NCBI GenBank assembly: GCA_003166475.1
Contig: PMVV01000063.1
Coordinates: forward strand, 1-46,850
Direction: 5' to 3'
DNA length: 46,850 nucleotides
Source: Bryobacterales bacterium
GTDB taxonomy: Bacteria; Acidobacteriota; Terriglobia; Bryobacterales; Bryobacteraceae
Below the pieces are notes generated by a model that saw only the letters and a list, made by a program, of their open reading frames with translations, searched no databases and was not told where the DNA came from. This document shows positions 1 through 7,777 of this stretch, piece after piece. The position numbers were made by a program, and so were the translations under genes. Position 1 is the stretch's first letter, and each line of letters begins with the position of its first letter.

Positions 1-11
1 CCAAATGGAAA

Positions 12-50
12 GGAGGGCGGACTTTAGTCCGCGCGTGGCTTTAGCCCCGC
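12..50. repeat. Family C twin-hairpin palindrome, copy 1
   Basis: Two adjacent hairpins: GCGGACT/AGTCCGC, then a GGCTTTAGCC-type stem. The same layout recurs at 14749-14789 with different stem bases (GCGGGCT/AGCCCGC and GCGGGGCTTAAGCCCCGC), so pairing is kept while sequence changes. It lies just upstream of the DinB-like gene. Function is unknown; a REP-like element or RNA hairpin is plausible. Confidence 0.6.
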
Positions 51-90
51 TTGTTTTCAAGCCGCCCGATGGCCAAGAATAGTAAGAGCT

Positions 91-567
91 ATGACCCAAG
101 ATCAATCTCTGCGGGAACACCTGATCTACCTGCTGGACGGCGGCGGTGCGCACCTGGATTTCGACGCGGCGGTCGCCGGTCTGCCCCCCGCGCTGCGCGG
201 TGTCCGGCCCAGCGGATTACCGCACACGCCCTGGGAACTGCTGGAGCATATGCGCATCGCCCAGTCGGACATCCTGGAGTTCACGCGCAAACCGAAACAT
301 GTTTCGCCGGTGTGGCCCGCGGGCTACTGGCCGGCCACCCAGGCGCCCCCCGACGATGCCGCCTGGGACAAAAGCGTCAAAGCCTTCCGCGCCGATCTGG
401 CTTCCCTACGGCGCATCGTGAAGAATCCGAAAATCAATCTGCATGCGCGCCTTCCCCACGGCACCGGCCAGACGGCGCTGCGCGAGGTGCTGCTGGTGGC
501 GGACCATACCGCCTATCATCTGGGTCAACTGGTGTTGGTGCGACGGCTGCTGGGCGCGTGGAAGTAG
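91..567 (+). CDS. DinB-like metal-dependent protein
   Basis: Product of 158 residues, the normal length for the DinB/YfiT four-helix bundle superfamily, whose members bind a divalent metal through three histidines and include thiol transferases (BSH, MSH or GSH dependent). The expected histidines are visible: H53 in LLEHMRIAQ, and H139 and H143 in VADHTAYHLGQLV near the C-terminus. No catalytic activity can be assigned from sequence alone. The ATG at 91 is chosen because it gives the full first helix; no strong Shine-Dalgarno is seen. A tandem repeat and the modB promoter follow, so it is probably a separate transcription unit. Confidence 0.85.
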   Translation: MTQDQSLREHLIYLLDGGGAHLDFDAAVAGLPPALRGVRPSGLPHTPWELLEHMRIAQSDILEFTRKPKHVSPVWPAGYWPATQAPPDDAAWDKSVKAFRADLASLRRIVKNPKINLHARLPHGTGQTALREVLLVADHTAYHLGQLVLVRRLLGAWK

Positions 568-595
568 CCCGAGCGCCCGATCCACGCTACCGACC

Positions 596-676
596 CACGA
601 CCTTCCGCGCGACGATCCGCGCGACGACATTCCGCGCGACGACCTTCCGCGCGACGACCTTCCGAGCCACGACCGT
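596..676. repeat. 15-bp tandem repeat between dinB-like gene and modB
   Basis: About five head-to-tail units of GACGACCTTCCGCGC. The first starts CACGA, the second is shortened to 12 bp, the third reads GACGACATTCCGCGC, and the last degrades into CCACGACCGTAAGGG. There are no spacers, so it is not a CRISPR array. It sits between the DinB-like stop (567) and the modB -10 box (699). Confidence 0.85.
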
Positions 677-698
677 AAGGGAGTGGTCCGCATGCGGC

Positions 699-704
699 TA
701 TAAT
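699..704 (+). promoter_or_regulatory. -10 box of the modB operon
   Basis: A perfect TATAAT lies 17 bases before the modB ATG (722), implying a leader of about 10 bases. No clear -35 is seen because the tandem repeat and its degenerate tail occupy that side. Several other genes in the window have the same arrangement of TATAAT close to the start codon. Confidence 0.5.
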
Positions 705-721
705 TATATTCCCTGCCGCCC

Positions 722-1285
722 ATGCCACTCGACTGGTCCCCGCTCTGGCTCAGCTTGCGCTACGCCGGCTTGGCCACTCTGCTTGCCACGCTACTCGCGC
801 TGCCCCTGGCGTGGCTTCTCGCGCACCGCCGCTTCCCCGGCTGCGAGCTGCTGGACGCCGCCGCCAACCTCCCGCTGGTCTTCCCGCCGGCCGTGCTGGC
901 CTACTATCTGCTGGCCGCACTGGGGCGCTGGCCGCTGAAATTCAACTGGCATGCGGCGGTGGGCGTGTCCGCGATCTACACGCTGCCGCTGTTGGTGCGT
1001 ATGACGCGCGCGGGCCTCCAAGCCATGGACCACAGCGTCGAGAACGCCGCCCGTAGCTTGGGTGCGGGCGAGTGGCGGATCTTCTGGCGTGTCACGTTAC
1101 CGCTCGCGTGGCGTGCGCTGTTCGGAGCCGTCCTGGCAGGCTTCGTGCGCGCCCTTGCCGATTTCGGCGCGACGGTCATCGTTGCGAGCGGTGCCGCAAC
1201 CGCCTGGCTGCTGCCTCTCGCAGCCGTAGCGCTGGCTGCCCTCTACATTGGAAATCGGGTGCGGCGCGCCCAGGTGTTGGCATGA
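722..1285 (+). CDS. modB: Molybdate-type ABC transporter permease (ModB-like)
   Basis: Inner-membrane permease of 187 residues, shorter than the usual 220-230 for ModB. It has hydrophobic segments near residues 12-35, 50-70, 78-95 and 130-180. The cytoplasmic EAA loop that docks on the ATPase is clear at about 107-129 (ENAARSLGAGEWRIFWRVTL), followed by the ModB/CysT-type FVRALADFGAT motif. The shortfall is at the C-terminus. The stop overlaps the ATPase start in an ATGA, so the two are translationally coupled. No periplasmic binding protein (ModA) is in the window; it may lie elsewhere. Substrate assignment to molybdate rests on family resemblance and on the FmdE-like gene and molybdenum hydroxylase nearby; tungstate or sulfate are alternatives. 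Confidence 0.8.
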   Translation: MPLDWSPLWLSLRYAGLATLLATLLALPLAWLLAHRRFPGCELLDAAANLPLVFPPAVLAYYLLAALGRWPLKFNWHAAVGVSAIYTLPLLVRMTRAGLQAMDHSVENAARSLGAGEWRIFWRVTLPLAWRALFGAVLAGFVRALADFGATVIVASGAATAWLLPLAAVALAALYIGNRVRRAQVLA

Positions 1286-2343
1286 TCCAGGTGCGCCTCG
1301 CGGCCCACGGCGTGGATGTCGAGTTCCAAGCCGCGCCCGGCATCACCGCGCTGTTCGGACCCGCCGCCGCGGGCAAGACCTTCATCCTGGATGCCATCGC
1401 CGGCTTCGCGACCCCCGCCAGCGGCCGCATCATCCTGGACGATGAGATCCTCTTCGATGGCGCATCGCGCGTGAACCTGCCGCCCCGCCGCCGGCATTGC
1501 GGATATGTCGCGCGCCACTGGGCGTTGTTCCCGCACATGAGCCTGCGCGACAACCTGCTGTTCCCCCTGGCGGGTTTGCCGCGCCTGGAACGGCACCGCC
1601 GCGTCAACGAGATGCTGGACAGGTTTGCGCTCGGGGAAGCCGCGCCTAGCCGTCCGCATGCGCTCTCGCCCGCCCAGCGCCTGCGCGCGACGGTGGCCCG
1701 CGCGCTCATCGGCGATCCCCGGCTGCTGCTCGTGGACGAGCCCGCCGCCGGTCTGGACATAGCCATGCGCGCCGAGTGGTACACCGTCCTCCGCATGGTG
1801 CGCGATGAAACCAGCCTGCCGATCCTGCTGGCCGCGCGCGATCTGGAGACCTGCTTCGAGCTGGCCGGCAATATGTTGCTGCTGGATGCTGGACGCATCC
1901 TGCAATCGGGACCGCCGCGCAAAGTCTTGGATCAGCCCGCCGGCGTGGAAGCCGCGCGCCTGCTCGGCATCCGCAATCTGTTTCCCGCCGAAATTGTGGC
2001 GCTCGATCCGGGCCGCAACACCAGCCGCCTCCGCCTGGAGAGCTTCGAATTGACCGGCCCATACCTGCCCGGCTGCCTGCGCGGCGATCGCGTCTGGCTG
2101 TGCGTCGAGCCAGGCCAGTTGCATGCCGCGCCGCACGACGGATCGAAACCGGCGATGAACCAGGTTACCGCGCGCCTGGAACGCGCCTCGGAGACGCCCC
2201 TGGCCGTGCGGTTGGAATTTGCCGGCGGCATTGTGGCCGAAATCGCCCGGCGCACCTTCGAAGAGCAGCCCAAAGATAATGATAATAAGGATTGGCTGGT
2301 GGAGTTTCCGCCGCACGCCTTGCGAGTGCTGGGATGCCTCTGA
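1282..2343 (+). CDS. modC: ModC-like ABC ATPase with degenerate catalytic motifs
   Basis: Product of 353 residues, the length expected for ModC with a C-terminal TOBE-type substrate-sensing region. Walker A is present (GPAAAGKT, 26-33) and Walker B is intact (LLLVDEP, 148-154). Other motifs are altered: the Q-loop glutamine is Arg78 ([12 protein letters not shown]), the LSGGQ signature reads LSPAQ (128-132), and the switch histidine is Arg186 (LLAARDLE where VTHD is usual). The ATG at 1282 is chosen for the ATGA overlap with modB; the longer reading frame upstream only mirrors modB. It overlaps the FmdE-like gene by 10 bases. It may hydrolyse ATP poorly or act as a regulatory partner; sequence alone cannot decide. 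Confidence 0.8.
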   Translation: MIQVRLAAHGVDVEFQAAPGITALFGPAAAGKTFILDAIAGFATPASGRIILDDEILFDGASRVNLPPRRRHCGYVARHWALFPHMSLRDNLLFPLAGLPRLERHRRVNEMLDRFALGEAAPSRPHALSPAQRLRATVARALIGDPRLLLVDEPAAGLDIAMRAEWYTVLRMVRDETSLPILLAARDLETCFELAGNMLLLDAGRILQSGPPRKVLDQPAGVEAARLLGIRNLFPAEIVALDPGRNTSRLRLESFELTGPYLPGCLRGDRVWLCVEPGQLHAAPHDGSKPAMNQVTARLERASETPLAVRLEFAGGIVAEIARRTFEEQPKDNDNKDWLVEFPPHALRVLGCL

Positions 2344-2921
2344 AAACCTTCGACGAATATGTGGCGCTGGCCGAGCAGGCCCACGGCCACATCTGCGCCG
2401 GACAGATCCTGGGACTGCGCATGGCCATCTACGGCCTCAAGCTGCTCGAACTGGACGACCCGCTGGGCCGGCACCGCAAGCGCCTGGTGACCTTCATCGA
2501 AATCGATCGCTGCGCCACCGATGCCATCCCGGTCGTCACCGGATGCCGGCTGGGCAAGCGCGCGCTCAAGTTCCGCGACTTCGGCAAAGTGGCCGCCACC
2601 TTCTGCGACGTGCAAGCGGATCGCGCGGTGCGCCTGGTGGCGCGCGAAGACTCCAAACAGCGCGCCCGCGAAATGTTTCCGGAAATCGACGGCACCAACG
2701 CCCAGCAGATGCGTGCCTATCGCGAGATGCCGGATGCCGCGCTGTTCGCGGCCGAATGGGTGCGGGTGAAGCTAGGCCCCGAAGAATTCCCCGGTTACAA
2801 GTCGCCGCGCGTGGTGTGCGCGCAATGCGGCGAGGGCATCAGTTTCAAGCGCGAAGTGGTGCGCGATGGCCGCGCGCTCTGCAAAGCCTGCGCCGGCGAG
2901 CGCTACTACGAACCCCTTTGA
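2334..2921 (+). CDS. FmdE-like protein with C-terminal zinc ribbon
   Basis: Product of 195 residues resembling subunit E of formylmethanofuran dehydrogenase. The N-terminal FmdE core shows [15 protein letters not shown] (H17, H19, C21), then [15 protein letters not shown] (C60, C71). A C-terminal four-cysteine ribbon follows (C162-x2-C165 and C183-x2-C186). Bacterial FmdE-like proteins commonly sit beside molybdenum transport or molybdopterin genes without any methanofuran pathway, so a role in handling molybdenum or molybdopterin is likelier than C1 metabolism. It starts inside the end of the ModC-like gene (10-base overlap), completing a three-gene operon. The ATG at 2334 gives the canonical N-terminus. 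Confidence 0.85.
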   Translation: MPLKTFDEYVALAEQAHGHICAGQILGLRMAIYGLKLLELDDPLGRHRKRLVTFIEIDRCATDAIPVVTGCRLGKRALKFRDFGKVAATFCDVQADRAVRLVAREDSKQRAREMFPEIDGTNAQQMRAYREMPDAALFAAEWVRVKLGPEEFPGYKSPRVVCAQCGEGISFKREVVRDGRALCKACAGERYYEPL

Positions 2922-2927
2922 AAGCTC

Positions 2928-2968
2928 GTGGGGCAGGCTCTCAGCCTGCGGCGGCCTCTCAGGCCGCC
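2928..2968. repeat. Family B twin-hairpin palindrome, copy 1
   Basis: Two perfect stems in tandem: GCAGGCT/AGCCTGC with loop CTC, and GGCGGCCT/AGGCCGCC with loop CTC, preceded by GTGGG. It fills the gap between the FmdE-like stop (2921) and the thiE start (2978), ending 10 bases before the thiE ATG. Copies in opposite orientation lie at 21553-21592, 34851-34899 and 34935-34975. Confidence 0.85.
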
Positions 2969-2977
2969 CGGTCAATC

Positions 2978-3550
2978 ATGCTGCGCTACTACATCACGGA
3001 CCGTCATCCACTGGGCGGCTGCCACGCCCTCCTCGAATCCATCGCCCGCGCCATGGCTGATGGAGTACACCGCATCCAGATCCGCGAAAAAGACCTCGCC
3101 GCCCGCGAACTCACCGAACTCGTGCGCTGCGCATTGCGCCTGCCGAATCCGCACGGCACAGCCATCCTGGTGAACGCCCGCCCAGACATCGCGCTGGCGT
3201 GTGGCGCGCACGGCGTGCATCTGCCGGCGGATTCCATCGCGCCGTGCATATGGCGCAAGATCGCGCCGCCCGGCTTCCTGATTGCAGTATCCTGCCACTC
3301 TGTCGATGACATCCGCCGCGCGGAAAGCGAAGGCGCCGACTTCGCGGTCTTCGGGCCGGTGTTCTTTACGCCGTCAAAAGCCGCGTACGGCGCCCCGCTA
3401 GGCCTTGAGCGCCTCAGCGAAGCCGCTGCCGCGGTGCGCATGCCGGTGCTGGCGCTCGGCGGCGTCACGGCGGAGAACGCCGCGCAGTGCCTGCAAGCCG
3501 GTGCCGCCGGCATCGCGGGAATCTCAATGTTCCAGTCACCAGTTGCATAG
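2978..3550 (+). CDS. thiE: Thiamine-phosphate synthase family protein (ThiE/TenI)
   Basis: Product of 190 residues, slightly short for ThiE (about 210). ThiE joins hydroxymethylpyrimidine pyrophosphate to thiazole phosphate, giving thiamine phosphate, in the cytoplasm. Landmarks of the TIM barrel are present: RIQIREKDL (33-41), [11 protein letters not shown] (63-73), AHGVHLP (77-83), SCHS (105-108), GPVFFTPSK (126-134) and LGGV (160-163). The start ATG lies directly after the family B palindrome. No other thiamine genes are adjacent, so a TenI-type regulator or a lone salvage ThiE cannot be excluded. Confidence 0.85.
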   Translation: MLRYYITDRHPLGGCHALLESIARAMADGVHRIQIREKDLAARELTELVRCALRLPNPHGTAILVNARPDIALACGAHGVHLPADSIAPCIWRKIAPPGFLIAVSCHSVDDIRRAESEGADFAVFGPVFFTPSKAAYGAPLGLERLSEAAAAVRMPVLALGGVTAENAAQCLQAGAAGIAGISMFQSPVA

Positions 3551-3592
3551 TCCACTAACGACGTCTTACCTTGAATATAGTGAGGAGACTTT

Positions 3593-3853
3593 ATGACCAC
3601 AGCCACGATCTCATCAAGCGGCCAGATCGCCATACCAAAGGCGGTGCGTGAGCGGCTCCATCTGGAAGCCGGAACGCAGCTTTCCATTGACGTGCAAGAC
3701 GAGCAGTTGGTGATGAAGCGAGTCGACCGGAACTATCCCGACTGGCGCACGATGGAAGGCATGGTGCGAGGCGGCGAAAGTCTGACCAAGGCCTTGGAAG
3801 AGGATCGCGCCGCCGAGATAGCGCACGACGATGCCCGCGCAAAAGGTCGTTGA
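3593..3853 (+). CDS. AbrB/SpoVT-type antitoxin
   Basis: Product of 86 residues with an N-terminal swapped-hairpin AbrB domain (SSSGQIAIPKAVRERLHL, 8-25; LEAGTQLSI). This DNA-binding fold is typical of VapB and MazE antitoxins. A charged, probably flexible C-terminal tail (about 50-86) would wrap the toxin. A GAGGAG Shine-Dalgarno lies 7-12 bases before the ATG. The last 23 bases overlap the PIN toxin gene in another frame, the usual translational coupling of antitoxin and toxin. Autorepression of the operon is expected for the family. Confidence 0.88.
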   Translation: MTTATISSSGQIAIPKAVRERLHLEAGTQLSIDVQDEQLVMKRVDRNYPDWRTMEGMVRGGESLTKALEEDRAAEIAHDDARAKGR

Positions 3854-4235
3854 TTCCTGGGCAATCCTCGCCTGGCTGCAGAAGGAACCCTCCGCGCCCT
3901 TGGTTCGGCAAATCTTTCTCGATGCGAATGCGGGAGCGTTCAACCTGCTCATGAGTTGGTATAACGCCGCCGAGGTGTTCTACACTCTAGCCAAACGGGG
4001 AGGTTTGGAGACTGCTGAGGAATTCCTGAGCCGCTTGCCGTCCCTTCCCATACGCCTTGTGCTCCCCGACGAGGATGGCATCGTCTCCGCCGCCCGAATC
4101 AAAGGCGCCCACCCGGTGGCCTTCGGCGACGCCTTTGCCATCGCGCTCGCCCAGTCCCAAGACGCAAGCGTCATCACTGGCGATAACGAGATCCGGCGTT
4201 GCGGAGTGGTTCAAGTGGACTGGATCGGCGTTTAA
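3831..4235 (+). CDS. vapC: PIN-domain toxin (VapC-like ribonuclease)
   Basis: Product of 134 residues, standard PIN length. The acidic Mg2+-binding residues are all present: D8 (VVDSWA), E48 (YNAAEV), D100 (FGDAFAIALA) and D118 (VITGDNEI). VapC toxins cleave specific RNAs, often initiator tRNA or 23S rRNA; the target here is unknown. It overlaps its AbrB-type antitoxin by 23 bases. All catalytic residues are intact, so it looks functional. Confidence 0.9.
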   Translation: MPAQKVVDSWAILAWLQKEPSAPLVRQIFLDANAGAFNLLMSWYNAAEVFYTLAKRGGLETAEEFLSRLPSLPIRLVLPDEDGIVSAARIKGAHPVAFGDAFAIALAQSQDASVITGDNEIRRCGVVQVDWIGV

Positions 4236-4608
4236 GGACAGCATTGACCCCGCTTGAACTCGCCGGTCACACGGTCCAAAAATAAATCGTGGACCCGCAC
4301 TCTTCACTAAACACGCTACTTACTAACCGGCCCCCCTTGCAGCCACGGCGGTTTCCCAGTCCGTGCCCCTATCATGGAATTAGAGGGTTCCCACGCACCC
4401 GGTCGCTCTTTGATAATCGAATATTCTTTCAGTTCGGTCGTCCTGGGGAGCGGGCGCGTCATGCGAGTCACACTCCAAGCTGACGCCGACCTGGACGGGC
4501 GCGTACTCCGCGCATTGCGGCGGACTCGGGACGAATTCTGGTAAGCCAGGATTGCCGTACCATGCTTCAGGAAGCGATTTCCATCGCCAGCGACGCAGGC
4601 AACTACGC
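4236..4608. other. Intergenic region, 373 bp, mostly empty
   Basis: This lies between the PIN toxin and the end of uvrB (opposite strand). No convincing complete gene is seen. The only recognisable piece is a possible DUF5615-like N-terminal fragment at 4461-4544. The rest shows no clear repeat or terminator. Confidence 0.5.
4461..4544 (+). pseudogene. Possible N-terminal fragment of a DUF5615-like toxin
   Basis: An ATG opens 27 codons (MRVTLQADADLDGRVLRALR and a few more) before a stop. The pattern of an acidic residue in the first strand, then DLDGRVLRALRR, resembles the start of DUF5615 PIN-like toxins. The expected remaining 80 or so residues are missing. The reading is short and could be chance; its position next to an intact toxin pair makes a relic plausible. 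Confidence 0.3.
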
Positions 4609-6612
4609 CTAACTCGCCGCCGCGCCGATCCCCTCTACCGAACTCGCCCGCAGCGCCTTCAGCTTATCCCGAATCTGCGCCGCCTTCTCGAACTCGAACT
4701 TGCGCGCGGCCTCGCGCATGCGCTCTTCCAACTCGCCCAATAAGTGCTCGCGCTGCTGCGGAGTCATGCTCTCGATCTCATCGTCGGATTCGAGCGGCAC
4801 CGTCACATAATCGGCTTCCGCAATCGCCACCAGGCTCATATCGATCGGCTTGATAATCGATTGCGGCGTGATCCCATTTCGCTCGTTGTATTCCCGCTGC
4901 GTGCGCCGGCGCCGGGTGGTCTCGTCGATGGCTTTGCGCATGCTGTCGGTCATCACGTCCGCATACAGGATCGCGCGTCCTTCCACGTGCCGCGCCGCGC
5001 GCCCCATGGTCTGAATCAGCGAGCCGCTCGACCGCAGGAAGCCTTCTTTGTCGGCGTCCAGAATCGCCACCAGCGACACTTCCGGCAAGTCCAGCCCTTC
5101 GCGCAGCAGGTTGATCCCGATCAGCACGTCGAACTCGCCGCGCCGCAGGTCGCGCAGAATCTTGATGCGGTCGAGCGTGCTCACTTCGGAGTGCAGATAG
5201 CGGCAGCGCACGCCCACTTCGGAGTAATATTCCGCCAGGTCTTCGGCCATGCGCTTGGTCAGCGTGGTCACCAGCACGCGCTGGTTATTCTCCACCCGGC
5301 GTCGGATCTGGCCCAGTAGATCGTCTACCTGTCCCTTCACCGGACGGATCTCGACTTCCGGATCCAGCAGGCCGGTCGGGCGAATGATCTGCTCCACCAC
5401 CACGCCGGCCGCCTTGGTCAGCTCATACGGGCCGGGCGTAGCCGAAACATACACCACCTGGTTGACCCTGTGCTCGAACTCTTCAAACGTGAGCGGGCGG
5501 TTGTCGAGCGCGCTGGGCATGCGGAACCCGTGCGACACCAGCACCTCCTTGCGCGAGCGGTCCCCATGATACATGCCGTGCAATTGCGGGATGGTCTGGT
5601 GGCTTTCGTCGATCAGGATCAGCGAATCGTGCGGCAAGTAATCGAGCAGCGTAGGGGGCGCTTCGCCCGGCAGCCGCCCGGAAAAATGCCGCGAATAATT
5701 CTCGATGCCGTGGCAGTAGCCGATCTCCTTCATCATCTCCAGGTCGAACATGGTGCGCTGCCACAGGCGTTGCGCCTCGATCAGCTTGCCCTGCTTCTCC
5801 AGTTCCTTGTGCCACCAGTCGAGCTCCGTCACGATGCTGGCCATGGCCGAGTCGCGGGTCTCGTCGGACATGACGTAGTGCGTCTTGGGATAGATGGGCA
5901 GCCGCTGGTAGGTCTGCCGCACCTGTCCCAGCAGCGGGTCGATCTGCGAAAGGCTCTCGATCTCGTCGCCGAACATCTCGATGCGGTAGGCGTAGTCTTC
6001 GTAAGTGGGATAGACTTCGATCACGTCGCCGCGCACCCGGAACGTGCCGCGGCGGAAGTCCATATCGTTGCGGTCGTAGAGAATATCCACCAGGCGCGAA
6101 ACGATCTGGTTGCGCGAAATCTTCTGCCCTTTTTCGAGCATCAGCAGCATGCCGTAGTAGGCTTCCGGCGATCCCAGGCCGTAGATACAGCTCACGCTGG
6201 CCACGATCACGCAGTCGCGGCGTTCGAACAGCGATCGGGTGGCCGAAAGACGCAGCTTATCCAGTTCGTCGTTGACGGTGGCTTCCTTCTCGATATAAAC
6301 GTCGCTCGATGGAATATACGCTTCCGGCTGATAGTAGTCGTAGTAACTGACAAAGTACTCCACCGCGTTTTCCGGAAAGTAGGATTTGAATTCGTGGTAG
6401 AGCTGCGCGGCCAGAGTCTTGTTGTGTGCCAGGATCAGCGAGGGGCGCCCGATGGCCTCGATCACCTTGGCCATGGTGAAGGTCTTGCCGGAGCCGGTCA
6501 CCCCCAACAACACCTGGTGCGCCTCGCCGTCGCGCACGCCGCGCACCAGTTCTTCGATGGCGGTAGCCTGATCGCCCTTGGGACTGTAATTGACCGTCAG
6601 GTGGAAGCCCAT
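4609..6612 (-). CDS. uvrB: UvrABC system protein B
   Basis: Product of 667 residues, full length for UvrB, the damage-verifying helicase-like subunit of nucleotide excision repair that works with UvrA and UvrC. Visible motifs: Walker A GVTGSGKT (37-44), the damage-probing beta-hairpin ([12 protein letters not shown]), DEAD-like DESH in [13 protein letters not shown], helicase motifs V/VI ([22 protein letters not shown]) and the C-terminal UVR domain ([20 protein letters not shown]) that contacts UvrC. The ATG at 6612 gives the canonical [15 protein letters not shown] start; the frame stays open upstream only because it runs through a palindrome and intergenic DNA. It is divergent from the GHMP kinase gene. 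Confidence 0.97.
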   Translation of the reverse strand: MGFHLTVNYSPKGDQATAIEELVRGVRDGEAHQVLLGVTGSGKTFTMAKVIEAIGRPSLILAHNKTLAAQLYHEFKSYFPENAVEYFVSYYDYYQPEAYIPSSDVYIEKEATVNDELDKLRLSATRSLFERRDCVIVASVSCIYGLGSPEAYYGMLLMLEKGQKISRNQIVSRLVDILYDRNDMDFRRGTFRVRGDVIEVYPTYEDYAYRIEMFGDEIESLSQIDPLLGQVRQTYQRLPIYPKTHYVMSDETRDSAMASIVTELDWWHKELEKQGKLIEAQRLWQRTMFDLEMMKEIGYCHGIENYSRHFSGRLPGEAPPTLLDYLPHDSLILIDESHQTIPQLHGMYHGDRSRKEVLVSHGFRMPSALDNRPLTFEEFEHRVNQVVYVSATPGPYELTKAAGVVVEQIIRPTGLLDPEVEIRPVKGQVDDLLGQIRRRVENNQRVLVTTLTKRMAEDLAEYYSEVGVRCRYLHSEVSTLDRIKILRDLRRGEFDVLIGINLLREGLDLPEVSLVAILDADKEGFLRSSGSLIQTMGRAARHVEGRAILYADVMTDSMRKAIDETTRRRRTQREYNERNGITPQSIIKPIDMSLVAIAEADYVTVPLESDDEIESMTPQQREHLLGELEERMREAARKFEFEKAAQIRDKLKALRASSVEGIGAAAS

Positions 6613-6627
6613 CTCTTCAGTATAATT

Positions 6628-6696
6628 GTGGGGCAGGCCCTCGGCCCCGCTCTTCGCCCCGAAAAAGTCGAGATCAGGCCACGGGCCTGCCCCGCC
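6628..6696. repeat. Family B-related palindrome between uvrB and GHMP kinase
   Basis: Outer arms GTGGGGCAGGCCC (from 6628) and GGGCCTGCCCCGCC (6683-6696) are inverted, enclosing about 40 bases. The arm sequence matches the GTGGGGCAGGC end of family B. It lies in the divergent intergenic region, and it is why the uvrB frame appears to continue upstream. Confidence 0.65.
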
Positions 6697-6733
6697 AGGC
6701 GCGCCCCGATATATAGTAGTCCTTTCCATTCGC

Positions 6734-7744
6734 ATGAAGATAACATCCAAGGCTCCCTGCCGCGTGGACATGGCCGGCGGCACCATCGACATCTGGCCGC
6801 TCTACCTGTTCCACGCCGCCCCGGTCACGGTGAACTTCGCCGTAGACCGCTATGCAAGTTGCACGCTCGAAACGCGCGCGGATGCCCGCATCACCCTGCG
6901 GTCGCGCGACCTCGACGCCCACGAAGAGTTCGAATCGCTGGCCGCATTGCGCGCCGCCAGGCGTTACAAGCTGCCGCTGGCCGCCTATGTGGTGCGGTAC
7001 TTCGCGCCGGCCACCGGACTCGACCTGGTCACCCATTCCGAAGCCCCGGCGGGAGCCGGCATCTCCGGATCGTCCACGCTCATCATTGCGCTGGCCGCCG
7101 CGTTCAACAAGCTCACCCGAGCGGGCTACAAGCTCGAAAAGCTGCGCGAGATCGCCCAGAATATCGAGGCCCAGATCATTCGCGTGCCCACCGGTTGCCA
7201 GGACTATTATCCGGCCATGTACGGCGGCGTCAGCGCCATCGAACTGACCGAAGCGGGCGTCGTGCGCAAGCCCGTGGCGGTGGACCTGGAAGATCTCAAC
7301 GAACGCGTGGTCCTGGCCTATACCGGCGAGCCGCGCAATTCCGGCATCAACAACTGGGAGGTCATGAAGGCGCACATTGATGGCGACCGCGCCGTGCACC
7401 GCAATTTCGACCGCATCGCGCAGATAGCGCGCGGCATGCGCCAGGCGCTCGAAAAACCGGATTGGGACGAAGTCGCACGCTTGCTGCGGCAGGAGTGGGC
7501 CAACCGCAAGAAGAATGCTCCGGGAATTACCACGCCGCTAATCGACCGGTTGGTCGAGGTGACGCGGCCGGCCGGCGCCGTGGGCGCCAAGGTCTGCGGA
7601 GCGGGAGGTGGCGGCTGCGTCTTCTTCCTGGTCAAGCGCGGCGCGAAATCGCCCGTGTCCGATGCCATCCAACAGGAGGGCGCAACCGTCCTGCCTGCGC
7701 GTGTGGCTCCGCGCGGAGTTACCGTCGCAACGGCCGCCGGATGA
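6734..7744 (+). CDS. GHMP-family sugar or small-molecule kinase
   Basis: Product of 336 residues with the three GHMP motifs: N-terminal [15 protein letters not shown] (7-21), glycine/serine-rich phosphate loop [10 protein letters not shown] (105-114), and C-terminal [14 protein letters not shown] (286-299). GHMP enzymes phosphorylate galactose, homoserine, mevalonate or heptose phosphates. The AGGTIDIW and TGCQDYYP motifs most resemble the heptose-7-phosphate or fucose/galacturonate kinase branch, but the substrate cannot be fixed. The ATG at 6734 begins the conserved [12 protein letters not shown]; the longer frame upstream passes through a palindrome. It is followed after 33 bases by the pyrroline-carboxylate dehydrogenase gene. 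Confidence 0.85.
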   Translation: MKITSKAPCRVDMAGGTIDIWPLYLFHAAPVTVNFAVDRYASCTLETRADARITLRSRDLDAHEEFESLAALRAARRYKLPLAAYVVRYFAPATGLDLVTHSEAPAGAGISGSSTLIIALAAAFNKLTRAGYKLEKLREIAQNIEAQIIRVPTGCQDYYPAMYGGVSAIELTEAGVVRKPVAVDLEDLNERVVLAYTGEPRNSGINNWEVMKAHIDGDRAVHRNFDRIAQIARGMRQALEKPDWDEVARLLRQEWANRKKNAPGITTPLIDRLVEVTRPAGAVGAKVCGAGGGGCVFFLVKRGAKSPVSDAIQQEGATVLPARVAPRGVTVATAAG

Positions 7745-7777
7745 AAGCTTTCGCGTAACTTTGGTTAACATGGAATT

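Noticed and set aside
596-676. CRISPR array
   Set aside because: Units are 15 bp, head to tail, without spacers.
6613-6792. 60-residue N-terminal extension of UvrB
   Set aside because: It passes through a palindrome and the divergent gene's first codons; UvrB proteins start at [15 protein letters not shown]-like sequence.
5470-7380. Plus-strand open frame of 636 codons antisense to uvrB
   Set aside because: It runs antisense to uvrB and then into the GHMP kinase region; it has no recognisable motif and arises from high-GC third positions.
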